Source of the DNA: Pyrinomonadaceae bacterium
GTDB lineage: Bacteria; Acidobacteriota; Blastocatellia; Pyrinomonadales; Pyrinomonadaceae
NCBI GenBank assembly: GCA_030841085.1
Contig: JAVEDP010000038.1
Span: 81,879-145,878 of the forward strand
Direction of reading: 5' to 3'
Length of the DNA: 64,000 nucleotides
In this document: in pieces, positions 34,917-43,474 of the stretch
Layout of the letters: the number at the start of each line of letters is the position of its first letter
Position numbering within the stretch: the stretch's first letter is position 1
The notes under the pieces: generated by a model
What the model saw: the letters and a program-made list of their open reading frames with translations, nothing else
Told to the model about the DNA's origin: nothing
Databases searched by the model: none
Made by a program: the position numbers and the translations under genes

Positions 34917-36554
34917 CTATTGCCCGGCGGGCGTCCGCGCCGCCGGCCGCAAGAACGAAGCGAAACCTCGCCCGCCCAGTGCCTGCACCAAACTCATTAC
35001 GCCCATGTAACCATAGCCAAAGAAGAACAGAAACAAAAACGGCACGGTGCCCCACATGCGCATGCGGATGGCGTAAAGAATGGCAAGCAGAAAGTAAATC
35101 GAGAAAGCCAATTCCAGCAGCGGCAGTAGCCCGCGCTTCCGTTTGTACTTCTTTCTTTTCCAGGTCTCGTCGGAAGTTTTCTCCACCTGGTACTTAGGCG
35201 TACGCACAAATTCACTCTTGATGCCCAACAGCGCCTCTAACACGGCACGCGCATTGGAAAACGCGAGACCAATGCCCAGCGCCATTACCAACGGCAGATG
35301 CAACAAACGCGGCGCGCGCTTCTCGTCCAGATACCAAACGGCTGTGCCGTAAAAAAGAAACACAGAGATCGAAGAGAAAAAGAGCAGCGGCAAATCCACG
35401 ATCATCAAGTGATAGAACGGTTGGTTATAGCGAACCAGCAGAAGCGGGAACTGAAGAAAGCTCGCGACAATCATCAGCGGATAACTGATGTTGCCGGTTA
35501 GCCGGAAAAACATTTCCAGCCGCACACGCATCGGCAGCTTTGAGCGCCAGATGCGTGGATAGAGTTTGATGCCAACTTGCATCACGCCTTTCGCCCAACG
35601 ACGCTGTTGCGCCTTGAACGCGTTTATCTCAACCGGAATCTCGGCGGGCGCTTCTTCATCCAGCAGGTAAACAAATTTCCAACCCATCAACTGCGCGCGA
35701 AAGCTGAGGTCGGTGTCTTCGGTCAGCGTGTCGTGCTGCCAACCGCCGCTTCTCGCGATTGCATCACGACGCCAAATGCCGGCGGTGCCATTGAAGTTGA
35801 AAAATCCGCCAGTACGATTGCGCGTGGTCTGCTCAACGACGAAGTGCCCGTCGAGCATGATCGTCTGCAGCCGCGTCAGCAAATTGTATTTCGCGTTGAT
35901 ATGCGACCAGCGCATTTGTGCGCAGCCAACCATCGGGTCGGTAAAGAAATCGACCAACTTGCGCAGGCAGTCCGGATTGGGAACAAAGTCCGCGTCGAAA
36001 ATGGCCAGCAGTTCGCCCTTGGCGGTCTTCATTCCATTCTCGAGCGCGCCCGCTTTGAAACCGGTGCGGTCCTGACGATGGACGTATTCGATGTCGAAAC
36101 CCAGCACGCGATATTTTTCGACAGTCTCTTCAGCAAGTTTCACAGTCTCGTCGGTTGAGTCGTCGAGCACCTGAATTTGAAATTTCTCGCGCGGGTAGTC
36201 GATCTCGGTAATCGCTTTCACCAGACGCTGGACGACGTACATCTCGTTAAAGAGCGGCAACTGTACGGTGATGACCGGCAACTCTGCTTCGCTGAATTTG
36301 CGCAGCGGCTGCGGCACGAATTTGCGATAGCGCCAAAAGTCGATCACCTGCTTGATACGATAGCCGCCATAGACCGCCAAGACGAAGAGGATCGAGAAGT
36401 ACAGAATCAGAATGATCCAATCGAAGCCGTCGAGTTGATAAAGCGGACTGATGTTCCCCCAGGTCTTGTTAACCAGGTCCTGAAAATAACGCTCGAAAAG
36501 TTGATTGGGAGTGGGTCCGAAGGGTGGAACCGTATCCTGGAAAATCAAAGCCAT
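34917..36554 (-). CDS. Membrane GT2 glycosyltransferase, cellulose/mannan-synthase-like
   Basis: A processive family 2 glycosyltransferase that adds sugars from nucleotide donors to a growing beta-glycan at the inner membrane. One transmembrane helix near the N-terminus (IILILYFSILFVLAVYGGY) precedes the catalytic domain with the D,D,D,QxxRW set: QVLDDSTDET, AIFDADFVPN, LTEDTDLSF and AQQRRWAKG. Four or more helices follow. ATG 36554 (MALIFQDTV) is chosen; the frame opens at TTG 36569. It is larger than simple transferases and closest in layout to CslA-like synthases. The product is unknown. It is monocistronic by position. Confidence 0.88.
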   Translation of the reverse strand: MALIFQDTVPPFGPTPNQLFERYFQDLVNKTWGNISPLYQLDGFDWIILILYFSILFVLAVYGGYRIKQVIDFWRYRKFVPQPLRKFSEAELPVITVQLPLFNEMYVVQRLVKAITEIDYPREKFQIQVLDDSTDETVKLAEETVEKYRVLGFDIEYVHRQDRTGFKAGALENGMKTAKGELLAIFDADFVPNPDCLRKLVDFFTDPMVGCAQMRWSHINAKYNLLTRLQTIMLDGHFVVEQTTRNRTGGFFNFNGTAGIWRRDAIARSGGWQHDTLTEDTDLSFRAQLMGWKFVYLLDEEAPAEIPVEINAFKAQQRRWAKGVMQVGIKLYPRIWRSKLPMRVRLEMFFRLTGNISYPLMIVASFLQFPLLLVRYNQPFYHLMIVDLPLLFFSSISVFLFYGTAVWYLDEKRAPRLLHLPLVMALGIGLAFSNARAVLEALLGIKSEFVRTPKYQVEKTSDETWKRKKYKRKRGLLPLLELAFSIYFLLAILYAIRMRMWGTVPFLFLFFFGYGYMGVMSLVQALGGRGFASFLRPAARTPAGQ

Positions 36555-36794
36555 AAAGTAACTACGCAATTCTTAAGTCAAAAAGCGCCGCCTGAAAATG
36601 CCCGGACGGCGCGCGCGACAGATTCTATACTGAAGCAGGCCTAACTGGAAACAGGAACTAGACAGGATTAACAAGACTAACAAGATGAAGCAGGAAAGGG
36701 TGGTCGCCGGGACTTTGAGTAGTGCCCTAATTTCGTAAAGAAAAACAAATTAGCTCACTACCGGACTTGGAGGAGTCTCTTGATTCAGTTTTTC

Positions 36795-36882
36795 TGTGCG
36801 TCCTTTGTGTTCTCTGTGTCTCTGTGGTGGTCCATCCGATTAGAACTCACCGCAGAGGCACGGAGGACACAAAGGACGCACA
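36795..36882 (+). repeat. 35-bp RNA-type hairpin (widespread dispersed repeat)
   Basis: The left arm 36795-36829 and right arm 36848-36882 pair over 35 positions around an 18-nt loop. Thirty-one pairs are Watson-Crick, and all four mismatches (U on the left, G on the right) become G-U pairs in the plus-strand RNA. In the minus-strand RNA they would be A-C mismatches. The open frames here translate as Cys/Val/Leu runs (VLCVLCVSVV) and are repeat artefacts. Confidence 0.85.
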
Positions 36883-36974
36883 AAGAAATTTTCAACCAGG
36901 GCTCCACCGGAATTTGTATTTTGTCGATCGTTTTGATCCTGTCCCTAAATCCCACAGCGAAGGCGGCGCTTGAT

Positions 36975-37586
36975 TCAGATGCGACGATGCGGGGCGCTGT
37001 AATCGCTGGGCGCGATACGCGAGCCGGCAGGCACAACATCCGGAAACGCAATTACCGGTTCGATTGCAGCTTGGGTCTTGCCACCTGTTAGGCGCAGCCC
37101 TAAATCGAGCAGGCCGGGCATGGTGTAAAAAACAGAAACTGCACCAAGCAACGCGCCGGTAATGAAGCGGGAAGAATGCGTGTTATTCCAAATTCCAAAA
37201 ACGCCGAGCGCGTAATCCACAACGAGCGGAGCCGCCGCAATGAACAACCATTTTCGCGGTGGAGCGTCGGTTTTCTTTAATGAACAGACCAACGGATAGG
37301 CGATGGTGGCGAGCGTAAAGCCGGCATAGAGACCAAAGCACCGCGCGCAAACTGCAAATGGATGGCCCGCGATGAAGAACGAGCGTTCGGGAATCTGATG
37401 GCACACGAGACTAAACGCGTGATAGATCGGAAGCGCCCAGATGAGGTGCCCGGAGCTTAACGCCAGGGGCGCGGCAATAATCGCTGAGCTGATAAGGACT
37501 GAACCCAGCGCAATGATCGACCAGACCGCGAGTTGGCGGCGAACAGAAGCGCTTTGCGGAATGTAATTGTTTGGCGAGGCGTACAT
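36975..37586 (-). CDS. DUF2085 membrane protein
   Basis: A 203-residue protein with about four transmembrane helices (IIALGSVLISSAIIAAPLAL, GFTLATIAYPLV, LFIAAAPLVVDYAL, FITGALLGAVSVFY). It carries the DUF2085 signature: FSLVCHQIPERSF, then FAVCARCFGLYAG, with one Cys-His pair and a C-x2-C that could bind metal or heme. The family has no settled function. The start ATG 37586 sits just past a heptanucleotide array (37604-37745) that must contain or precede its promoter. The C-terminal tail is soluble and Pro/Arg-rich. Confidence 0.82.
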   Translation of the reverse strand: MYASPNNYIPQSASVRRQLAVWSIIALGSVLISSAIIAAPLALSSGHLIWALPIYHAFSLVCHQIPERSFFIAGHPFAVCARCFGLYAGFTLATIAYPLVCSLKKTDAPPRKWLFIAAAPLVVDYALGVFGIWNNTHSSRFITGALLGAVSVFYTMPGLLDLGLRLTGGKTQAAIEPVIAFPDVVPAGSRIAPSDYSAPHRRI

Positions 37587-37603
37587 TTTAAAAAATGGGT
37601 TTT

Positions 37604-37745
37604 GGTCTTTGGTCTTTGGTCTTTGGTCTTTGGTTTTTGGTGTTTGCTCTTCTGTTTTCTGTCTTCTGTCTTCTGTCTTCCGTCCTTAGCTTTTTGTCTT
37701 TGTCTTGTTCTGAGATCTCAGATCTCAGATCTGAGATCGCAACAA
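37604..37745. repeat. Heptanucleotide array (GGTCTTT drifting to TGTCTTC), then CAGATCT palindromes
   Basis: Fourteen 7-mers follow one another in register from 37604 to 37701. They begin as ggtcttt (four copies), then ggttttt, ggtgttt, gctcttc, tgttttc, tgtcttc (three), cgtcctt, agctttt and tgtcttt. From 37711 a second array with the same period repeats ctcagat/tcagatc, built on the palindrome AGATCT. It lies between the DUF2085 start and the glpX stop. Confidence 0.9.
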
Positions 37746-37755
37746 AATCTGAGAT

Positions 37756-38805
37756 CTAAAATCGAATGACCGTATCCGGCCCACCCTCAATATGCAGCGT
37801 ATCAACAAAGCGAATGTGGCGCGACTCAGTAGTCATGACCACCGAATGCGTGCGTTTGCCGGTGCCAAAGAATCGCACTCCTTTTAGCAGCGCGCCATCA
37901 GTAACTCCGGTCGCTGCAAAAATAATTTTGCGGCCCGGCGCCAGATCGTTGGTATCGTAAATCTTATCCGGGTCCGTGATCCCCATTGACTGTAAACGCT
38001 CAAGGACCTGTTCCTTTGGTGGCACCTTGTCTTTGTCCACGCCGAGACGTTCCGGATCGAAGACTAAGCGCGCCTGAATTTCACCGTTCAAACACTTCAT
38101 CGCTGCCGCGGTAATCACACCTTCCGGCGCGCCGCCAATGCCCACCAAGGCGTGAATGTTTGTGCCGGCAACTGCGGCGGAGATTCCCGCCGAAAGATCG
38201 CCGTCACCAATCAAGCGTATGCGCGCGCCGGCTTCGCGTACATCCGTGATCAGTTTTTGATGCCGTGAACGATCGAGAACTATCACTGTCAAGTCTTCAA
38301 CGTCGCGACCCAGACGACGCGCGATATTCTTGAGGTTATCTTTGACCGGCGCGTCGAGATCCACCACGCCGCGCGATGATGGGCCAACGACAATCTTGTC
38401 CATGTAAAGATCCGGCGCGTTCAAGAGTCCGCCGCGTTCAGCAGCCGCCAACACGGCAATCGCGTTGTTGGCGCCTAACGCGCAAAGATTCGTACCCTCG
38501 AGCGGATCGACTGCGATGTCCACCTCCGGGCAGGATTCAGCCAGGTCCTCGCTAACGCCATAACCGCCGCCGACTTCTTCACCGATGTAGAGCATGGGCG
38601 CTTCGTCGCGTTCGCCTTCGCCGATCACAATGCGGCCACGCATCGGCACTGTATCCATCACTTCGCGCATCGCTTCGACGGCAACGTGGTCGGAATATTT
38701 GCGGTCGCCCTGGCCCATGGTGCGCGCCGCGGCGATCGCAGCCGCTTCACAAACGCGCAAGAAATCCAGAGACAGCTCGCGCTCTGTCTTTAATTCGTCG
38801 CCCAT
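37756..38805 (-). CDS. glpX: Class II fructose-1,6-bisphosphatase GlpX
   Basis: GlpX hydrolyses fructose-1,6-bisphosphate to fructose-6-phosphate in gluconeogenesis. In some bacteria it also acts on sedoheptulose bisphosphate. The metal and phosphate motifs are intact: [58 protein letters not shown] and [19 protein letters not shown]. The [15 protein letters not shown] block is near the C-terminus. The 349-residue length is slightly above the usual 320-340. The start ATG 38805 gives the normal N-terminus ([18 protein letters not shown]). The gene stands alone. Confidence 0.95.
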   Translation of the reverse strand: MGDELKTERELSLDFLRVCEAAAIAAARTMGQGDRKYSDHVAVEAMREVMDTVPMRGRIVIGEGERDEAPMLYIGEEVGGGYGVSEDLAESCPEVDIAVDPLEGTNLCALGANNAIAVLAAAERGGLLNAPDLYMDKIVVGPSSRGVVDLDAPVKDNLKNIARRLGRDVEDLTVIVLDRSRHQKLITDVREAGARIRLIGDGDLSAGISAAVAGTNIHALVGIGGAPEGVITAAAMKCLNGEIQARLVFDPERLGVDKDKVPPKEQVLERLQSMGITDPDKIYDTNDLAPGRKIIFAATGVTDGALLKGVRFFGTGKRTHSVVMTTESRHIRFVDTLHIEGGPDTVIRF

Positions 38806-39024
38806 TACTCAGTTCTCCCGAATTCGGAATTTGGCTGCTAACCGCCTCGATTACCAACGCCAGCGGATGAAGAAATGCGCGCCCATACTAACAGAGCACA
38901 CCGGGATTTTGTAGCTAATGGCGCTTTGGTCACCGGCATCGCTTGCATAAAAACTATTTCCGCAAAACGAGATGCGAGTGAACGTTGGCGGGCCGGAAGT
39001 CTACTTTGTTGTGGGTCGACGAAT

Positions 39025-39161
39025 ACAGAACCGGGAGCAGTAGCGACCGGGTCTGCGAACGTGGAGTTTCGCAGTTGTAAGTTAGCGTTCTCGGTTATCC
39101 ATGGAGAAGGATCATGTCTTTTATGCCTGCGCCGACCCGGTCGCTACCGCTCCCGGTCTGT
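39025..39161. repeat. Inverted repeat related to the one at 34789-34892
   Basis: Arms 39025-39053 and 39134-39161 pair with one bulge and one mismatch; the shared core is accggga-gc-gtagcgaccgg. It lies in the 556-bp spacer between glpX and the response regulator (38806-39361). Small open frames there (38875-39340) are carried by the repeat and have no ribosome sites. Confidence 0.82.
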
Positions 39162-39361
39162 ATAACCTGTTATCGCGTTATGACTTTTATCGAAAGGCAG
39201 CCTGCCTGTTCAAGATCCTCAAGCCGCCAAAATCATCGACGGAGTTGCATGCATTCGGCTACACTCATTCGGCCGGCGCAAGACGAAGTTCAAATCGTTT
39301 TGGGAGCAACGAACCGCGATGGACAAACCGAAAGCACTAAGCCACACCCAGGAGAAGTTGA

Positions 39362-39787
39362 ATGGCCACCTTACTCATCGTCGACGACGACGCCCTCATT
39401 CGCGACACGCTTCACGACCTCTTTTCCGAGACTCATGAATGCCACACGGCTGATCGCGCCGAACAAGCGCTCGCTTATCTCGACGTCGAAACTTACGATG
39501 TTGTGTTGACTGACATTGCGATGCCGGAACTCAGCGGTCGCGAATTGCTGAAACAGATCCAGGCCAACCACTCCACGACTCCGGTCATCGTTATTTCCGG
39601 TCTGTCTAACGAAGCGGACGCGAGGGCGCTGATGGACCTCGGCGCGTTTGCTTATTTCGCGAAGCCATTCAAACTTGAAGACATTGAAGAAGCGGTCGAT
39701 CGCGCCATCGCGCGCCATCAGGCACTCTTAACAAGCGGAAGCGAAAAGGTTAGCGCAGCTTCATCAAAAGTTCAGAACACGGAGTGA
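39362..39787 (+). CDS. Single-domain response regulator (REC)
   Basis: The receiver domain spans residues 1-125: acidic pocket LLIVDDDALIRD, phospho-acceptor Asp in YDVVLTDIAMPELSGREL, Thr/Ser switch VIVISGLS and Lys in YFAKPF. No output domain follows, only a Ser/Ala-rich tail of 20 residues. ATG 39362 has GGAG at 6 nt. The next gene starts 6 bp later, so the two are co-transcribed. It may be a phosphorelay shuttle or act by protein contact, as CheY-like proteins do. The orphan DHp protein at 15334 is a possible but distant partner. Confidence 0.92.
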   Translation: MATLLIVDDDALIRDTLHDLFSETHECHTADRAEQALAYLDVETYDVVLTDIAMPELSGRELLKQIQANHSTTPVIVISGLSNEADARALMDLGAFAYFAKPFKLEDIEEAVDRAIARHQALLTSGSEKVSAASSKVQNTE

Positions 39788-39793
39788 CACCTC

Positions 39794-40846
39794 ATGAAAT
39801 CATTAGCTCTGGTTGTATTGTTGTTCGCATTCTCGCCGAATGTTTCTCGTGCTCTTGATTCCGCGCAAACGCCTCAGGACTACGTGATCAGCGGACAGGT
39901 GATGGATGAGTCTGGCGTACCCGTCGTGGATGTGCGCATGTGCGCCTACCCCGACGACTATGAAGCCGTGCGGCAACAGTCTTGCTCGCGCTCCAGAGCG
40001 AATGGGCAATTTGCAATTCCCACCGGAAGGCCGGCTGCTTATACCATCTACGCAGAAAACTTCGACGCTGGCTACGCCGCCGAGAGACCGTTTTATCGGC
40101 ATCCGGGTTCTTTAGTGCCGCGCATCGTTTTGAGCGAAGCCAAGAGGACCGCATCCCTAACTTTCAGGCTGCCCCCTAAAAACGGACAATTGATGGGTAA
40201 GGCTGTCGATGCAATCACGGGAAGGCCAATAGATAACCTGCGTTTTCTCATGTGCCAAGTGTCAAACCGCCGAGCGTGCTGGTCAACCAGCGCCAAAAAT
40301 GCGCAAGGTGAATTCAAACTGCTCGCAGCCCATGTGCCGTTCACTCTGCAATTGTTCGCGGAAGGTTATGAGACCTGGTTCGGGACTAATGGCGGCGACA
40401 TCAACGAGTCGATCTACGTACCTTCAGATGCGAGAATACAGGTTTTCTTTCGCTTACAACGGCTAACTGCCTTGGCAGACAGCGCCCTTAGTGAACCTGA
40501 GAAACAGGCTGGCGTTAACCTGCCGGCGCCGGTTCAGACCGCTCCGGACGATGGCGTGGAATTGAACTACTTTCCGCGGAAGACAAAACTTGAGTGGCAG
40601 CCCGTCGCAGGTGCAATTCTCTATCGTGTCGAAATCGATTATTGCGACGGCCTGGTGCATGGACGAAAGAAGTGCCTCGATCCACAGCCTCATCACCGCG
40701 AGCGGAACGACAGAGACATTCGCGAAACCAGCTTTGATTTCAATTTCGTCGGCGCACAACCGGGCAGATGGCGCGTTTGGGCCATAGACGAAAAAGGTCA
40801 GGAAGGTTTTAAGAGTCCCTGGAGAATATTCTTTTATCTGCAATAG
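39794..40846 (+). CDS. Secreted protein with carboxypeptidase-regulatory-like domains
   Basis: A signal peptide (SLALVVLLFAFSPNVSRAL) is followed by two carboxypeptidase-regulatory-like beta-sandwiches: DYVISGQVMDESGVPVVDVR...NGQFAIPTG at residues about 32-125, and QLMGKAVDAITGRPIDNLR...GEFKLLA about 130-220. A C-terminal fibronectin-III-like domain (TKLEWQPVAGAILYRVEIDY) closes the protein. Six or more cysteines suggest disulphides outside the cytoplasm. It is co-transcribed with the response regulator (6-bp gap). No enzyme motif is visible. Confidence 0.75.
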   Translation: MKSLALVVLLFAFSPNVSRALDSAQTPQDYVISGQVMDESGVPVVDVRMCAYPDDYEAVRQQSCSRSRANGQFAIPTGRPAAYTIYAENFDAGYAAERPFYRHPGSLVPRIVLSEAKRTASLTFRLPPKNGQLMGKAVDAITGRPIDNLRFLMCQVSNRRACWSTSAKNAQGEFKLLAAHVPFTLQLFAEGYETWFGTNGGDINESIYVPSDARIQVFFRLQRLTALADSALSEPEKQAGVNLPAPVQTAPDDGVELNYFPRKTKLEWQPVAGAILYRVEIDYCDGLVHGRKKCLDPQPHHRERNDRDIRETSFDFNFVGAQPGRWRVWAIDEKGQEGFKSPWRIFFYLQ

Positions 40847-40881
40847 GGCGCGTGAAATTCCAGAGCGTGCGTACAGTTCTC

Positions 40882-40946
40882 GTAGGACAGGCATTCCTGC
40901 CTGTCCTCAGTTAGGTTGAAACGACAGACAGGAATGTCTGTCCTAC
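40882..40946. repeat. Double palindrome (GGACAGGCATTCC type) between convergent genes
   Basis: Two related palindromes, gtaggacaggcattcctgcctgtcc and gacagacaggaatgtctgtcctac, also pair with each other. The sequence lies between convergent genes. Its last bases supply the TAG stop codon of the acyl-CoA dehydrogenase gene. It could act as a two-way terminator, although T-runs are short. Confidence 0.8.
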
Positions 40947-42145
40947 TGTTTCCAGGCAGGCAATGTCTTGCGCGCCGGCTTTTCTTTCTTCAAACCTAAC
41001 GCCCAATCAGCTTGCATCAACGTGTGAATGTCGCGCGTGCCTTCGTAGATAATTGCCGCTTTGCAGTTGCGCAGGTAACGCTCGACCGGGTAGTCGTTTG
41101 AATAGCCGTTCGCGCCGTGCACTTCAATTGCCATCGACGCGGCTTTTTCGCTGCGCGTCGTTGATTGCCATTTCGCCAAACTCGTCGCCCGCCCGTTTGG
41201 TTGGCCCGTATTTTTCAAATAACCCGCGCGCAACCAAAGCAGATGAGACATCTGATAGTCGGCTTCCATCTCGGCAATCTTTTGTTTGACGAGTTGATGA
41301 TTAGCGATCTTGGTCCCGAACGTTTCGCGATCGAGCGCGTAAGCGACTGACGCATCACGTGAAGCGCGAATCACTCCCGTCGCGCCGGCGGCGACTGTGT
41401 ACCTTCCCTGCTCGAGCGCAAACATCGCAATCTTGAAACCCTCGCCTTCTTCGCCCACGCGATTCGCTGCGGGCACGGGGGTATCTTGCAGCGAAAAGTA
41501 CCCCGTGTTGCCGGCGCGAATCCCGAGCTTGCCGTGAATCGTTCCGGAGGTGAAACCTTTGAAGCCGCGTTCGACTATGAAGCAAGACATGCCCGAATGA
41601 TCGCGATTGCGACGCTTCTCTTCGTCGGTCCAGCAAAAGAAAAGAAAGTTGTCGGCGGTGTCAGCCAAACTGATCCACATCTTCTCGCCGTTCAGCACAT
41701 ATTCGTCGCCCTCACGTCGCGCAGTTGATCTTGAGCCGACAACGTCTGAACCGGCGCCGGGCTCGGTCAAGCCGTAGGTCGCAAGTTTCTCGCCCTTTGC
41801 TTGTGGCACCAGGTATTTTTGTTTCTGCTCTTCACTGCCCCAGGCGTAAAGCGTCAACGAATTCAGACCGGTATGGACCGACATCGCCACGCGCAGAAAC
41901 GTGTCAACCGCCTCGAGCTCTTCGCAAACCAGGCCCAGCGAAATGTAATCAAAGCCCGCGCCGCCGTACTCTTCAGGAATACAAACGCCCAGCAGATTCA
42001 GCGCCGCCATTTTTTCAAATATGCCGCGCTCGAAATGTTGTTTCTCGTCCCACTCTTTGATGTAGGGAGCGACTTCCTTCCGCGCAAACTCGCGCACGGT
42101 TTGAATCAGCGCCTTATGATCTTCGGTCAGCTCAAAGTCGATCAT
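40943..42145 (-). CDS. Acyl-CoA dehydrogenase
   Basis: An FAD enzyme that introduces the alpha-beta double bond into acyl-CoA, passing electrons to ETF. The three-domain layout is complete over 400 residues: N-terminal helices (LIQTVREFARKEVAPYIKEWD), the beta domain with the FAD/substrate signatures YGLTEPGAGSDVVGSRSTA and GEKMWISLAD, and the C-terminal helix bundle with QLVKQKIAEMEAD and EVHGANGYSNDYPVERYLR. The catalytic Glu is in IIYEGTRDIH, the position used by short- and medium-chain enzymes. The stop codon TAG lies inside a palindromic repeat. Chain-length preference cannot be told. Confidence 0.93.
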   Translation of the reverse strand: MIDFELTEDHKALIQTVREFARKEVAPYIKEWDEKQHFERGIFEKMAALNLLGVCIPEEYGGAGFDYISLGLVCEELEAVDTFLRVAMSVHTGLNSLTLYAWGSEEQKQKYLVPQAKGEKLATYGLTEPGAGSDVVGSRSTARREGDEYVLNGEKMWISLADTADNFLFFCWTDEEKRRNRDHSGMSCFIVERGFKGFTSGTIHGKLGIRAGNTGYFSLQDTPVPAANRVGEEGEGFKIAMFALEQGRYTVAAGATGVIRASRDASVAYALDRETFGTKIANHQLVKQKIAEMEADYQMSHLLWLRAGYLKNTGQPNGRATSLAKWQSTTRSEKAASMAIEVHGANGYSNDYPVERYLRNCKAAIIYEGTRDIHTLMQADWALGLKKEKPARKTLPAWKQ

Positions 42146-42196
42146 TTTCTATGTCTCTCAAAGTAGAAGGTTCAAAACGACCGGACATGTTAACTA

Positions 42197-42308
42197 GTCC
42201 AAAGTCCAATGTCCAAAGTCCAAAGTCCGCCGTTTGGAGTCGATGCAAACGACGAAGGGACTCCTACCTCACCGGACTTTGGACTTTGGACAATGGACTT
42301 TGGACTTT
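42197..42308. repeat. Heptanucleotide arrays (GTCCAAA / TTTGGAC) in inverted orientation
   Basis: The left arm 42197-42224 has gtccaaa, gtccaat, gtccaaa, gtccaaa. The right arm 42274-42308 has ggacttt, ggacttt, ggacaat, ggacttt, ggacttt. They can pair around about 50 nt. Translating the right arm gives a spurious GLWTMDFGL extension ahead of aguB. Confidence 0.9.
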
Positions 42309-42319
42309 ATACTTTCCCC

Positions 42320-43201
42320 ATGCCGAAGAAAGCGAAGTCGAACAATATTAAAGTTGGTCTGATCCAGATGAGCTGCGATCAGAGGCCCGAAACCAATTTG
42401 AAGAAAGCAATCGCGCGCATCGGCGACGCCGCAAAGAAAGGCGCGCAGATTATCTGCCTTCAGGAACTTTTTCGTTCGCAGTACTTTTGTCAGACTGAAG
42501 ACATCGAGCTTTTCAAGTTAGCGGAAACAATTCCCGGGCCCACCACCAACGCGCTGAGTAAAGTCGCGAAAGCGAAGAAGGTCGTTATCATTGCTTCGTT
42601 GTTTGAAAAGCGCGCGGCCGGTGTCTACCACAACACCGCGGTGATGATCGATGCTGACGGAAAAATCGCCGGCAAGTATCGCAAGATGCACATACCGGAT
42701 GACCCGCTTTACTACGAAAAGTTTTATTTCACGCCTGGCGATCTGGGTTTCCAAACTCACAACACGAAATATGGAAAGGTCGGCACGCTCGTTTGCTGGG
42801 ACCAGTGGTTTCCGGAAGCCGCGCGTTTAACTGCGCTATCGGGCGCTGAGTTTTTATTCTATCCAACTGCAATCGGCTGGCTGCCTGACGAAGAAGCGGA
42901 GATGAACGAGGCACAGCATTCCGCCTGGGAAACAATTCAACGCGCACACGCAATCGCAAACGGTATCTATGTGATCGTAGTTAACCGCGTCGGGCACGAA
43001 GGTAAACTAAACTTCTGGGGCCAATCGTTCGTGGCCGATCCGTTTGGCCGCATCATCGCAAAGGCGTCGGCTGACAAAGAAGAAGTGTTGGTGGTCGATT
43101 GCGACTTGAACAAGCTGGAGGAGACGCGCCAGAACTGGCCCTTCCTGCGCGATCGCCGCATCGACGCGTATCAGGGACTGCAACTACGCTATGGCGAGTA
43201 G
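42320..43201 (+). CDS. aguB: N-carbamoylputrescine amidase AguB
   Basis: AguB (nitrilase superfamily) splits N-carbamoylputrescine into putrescine, CO2 and ammonia. The catalytic triad is visible: Glu49 (ICLQELFRSQYF), Lys122 (GKYRKMHIPDDP) and Cys159 (GTLVCWDQWFPE). The AguB-type WFPEAAR and the C-terminal NWPFLRDRRIDAY are present. ATG 42320 is chosen because the longer frame from 42209 is only translated repeat. The 293-residue length is normal. It is followed at 3 bp by a small membrane protein and then by aguA, whose product makes its substrate. Confidence 0.94.
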   Translation: MPKKAKSNNIKVGLIQMSCDQRPETNLKKAIARIGDAAKKGAQIICLQELFRSQYFCQTEDIELFKLAETIPGPTTNALSKVAKAKKVVIIASLFEKRAAGVYHNTAVMIDADGKIAGKYRKMHIPDDPLYYEKFYFTPGDLGFQTHNTKYGKVGTLVCWDQWFPEAARLTALSGAEFLFYPTAIGWLPDEEAEMNEAQHSAWETIQRAHAIANGIYVIVVNRVGHEGKLNFWGQSFVADPFGRIIAKASADKEEVLVVDCDLNKLEETRQNWPFLRDRRIDAYQGLQLRYGE

Positions 43202-43204
43202 AAT

Positions 43205-43462
43205 ATGAAATACGGCCTGACCGACTTTCTCGGCAACATCGGCGTCGTGCTCATCATCATCGATTACCTGTTGCTCCAACTTAATCGAATTAGCAGCAAC
43301 TCGCTCAGCTATTCGCTTTTGAATGCGGTGGGTGCGGGTCTGATCATCATCTCACTTATATTCAACTTCAATCTGTCGGCTTTTATCATGGAAGCTATCT
43401 GGGTCGTCATCAGTCTGTTCGGCCTCTATCGCTATTTTCGTTCTCCGGCCACTGAATCATGA
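43205..43462 (+). CDS. Small CBU_0592-like membrane protein between aguB and aguA
   Basis: This 85-residue protein is almost entirely hydrophobic: three helices, FLGNIGVVLIIIDYLLLQL, LLNAVGAGLIIISLIFNF and FIMEAIWVVISLFGLYRY. The NSLSYSLLNAVGA and FNFNLSAFIMEAIW stretches fit the CBU_0592 family as I remember it, and that family has no known function. It lies 3 bp after aguB and 12 bp before aguA, so it is part of the polyamine operon. A role in putrescine or agmatine transport is only a guess from position. Confidence 0.8.
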   Translation: MKYGLTDFLGNIGVVLIIIDYLLLQLNRISSNSLSYSLLNAVGAGLIIISLIFNFNLSAFIMEAIWVVISLFGLYRYFRSPATES

Positions 43463-43474
43463 CCTGCTCAAATC

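Noticed and set aside
36767..37091. Small frames reading VLCVLCVSVV and similar
   Set aside because: They are translations of the 35-bp inverted repeat and occur on both strands.
37604..37745. Possible CRISPR array
   Set aside because: Units are 7 bp, directly adjacent and without spacers. No cas genes are present.
38875..39340. Several 80-100 codon frames
   Set aside because: They lie on an inverted repeat and lack ribosome sites.
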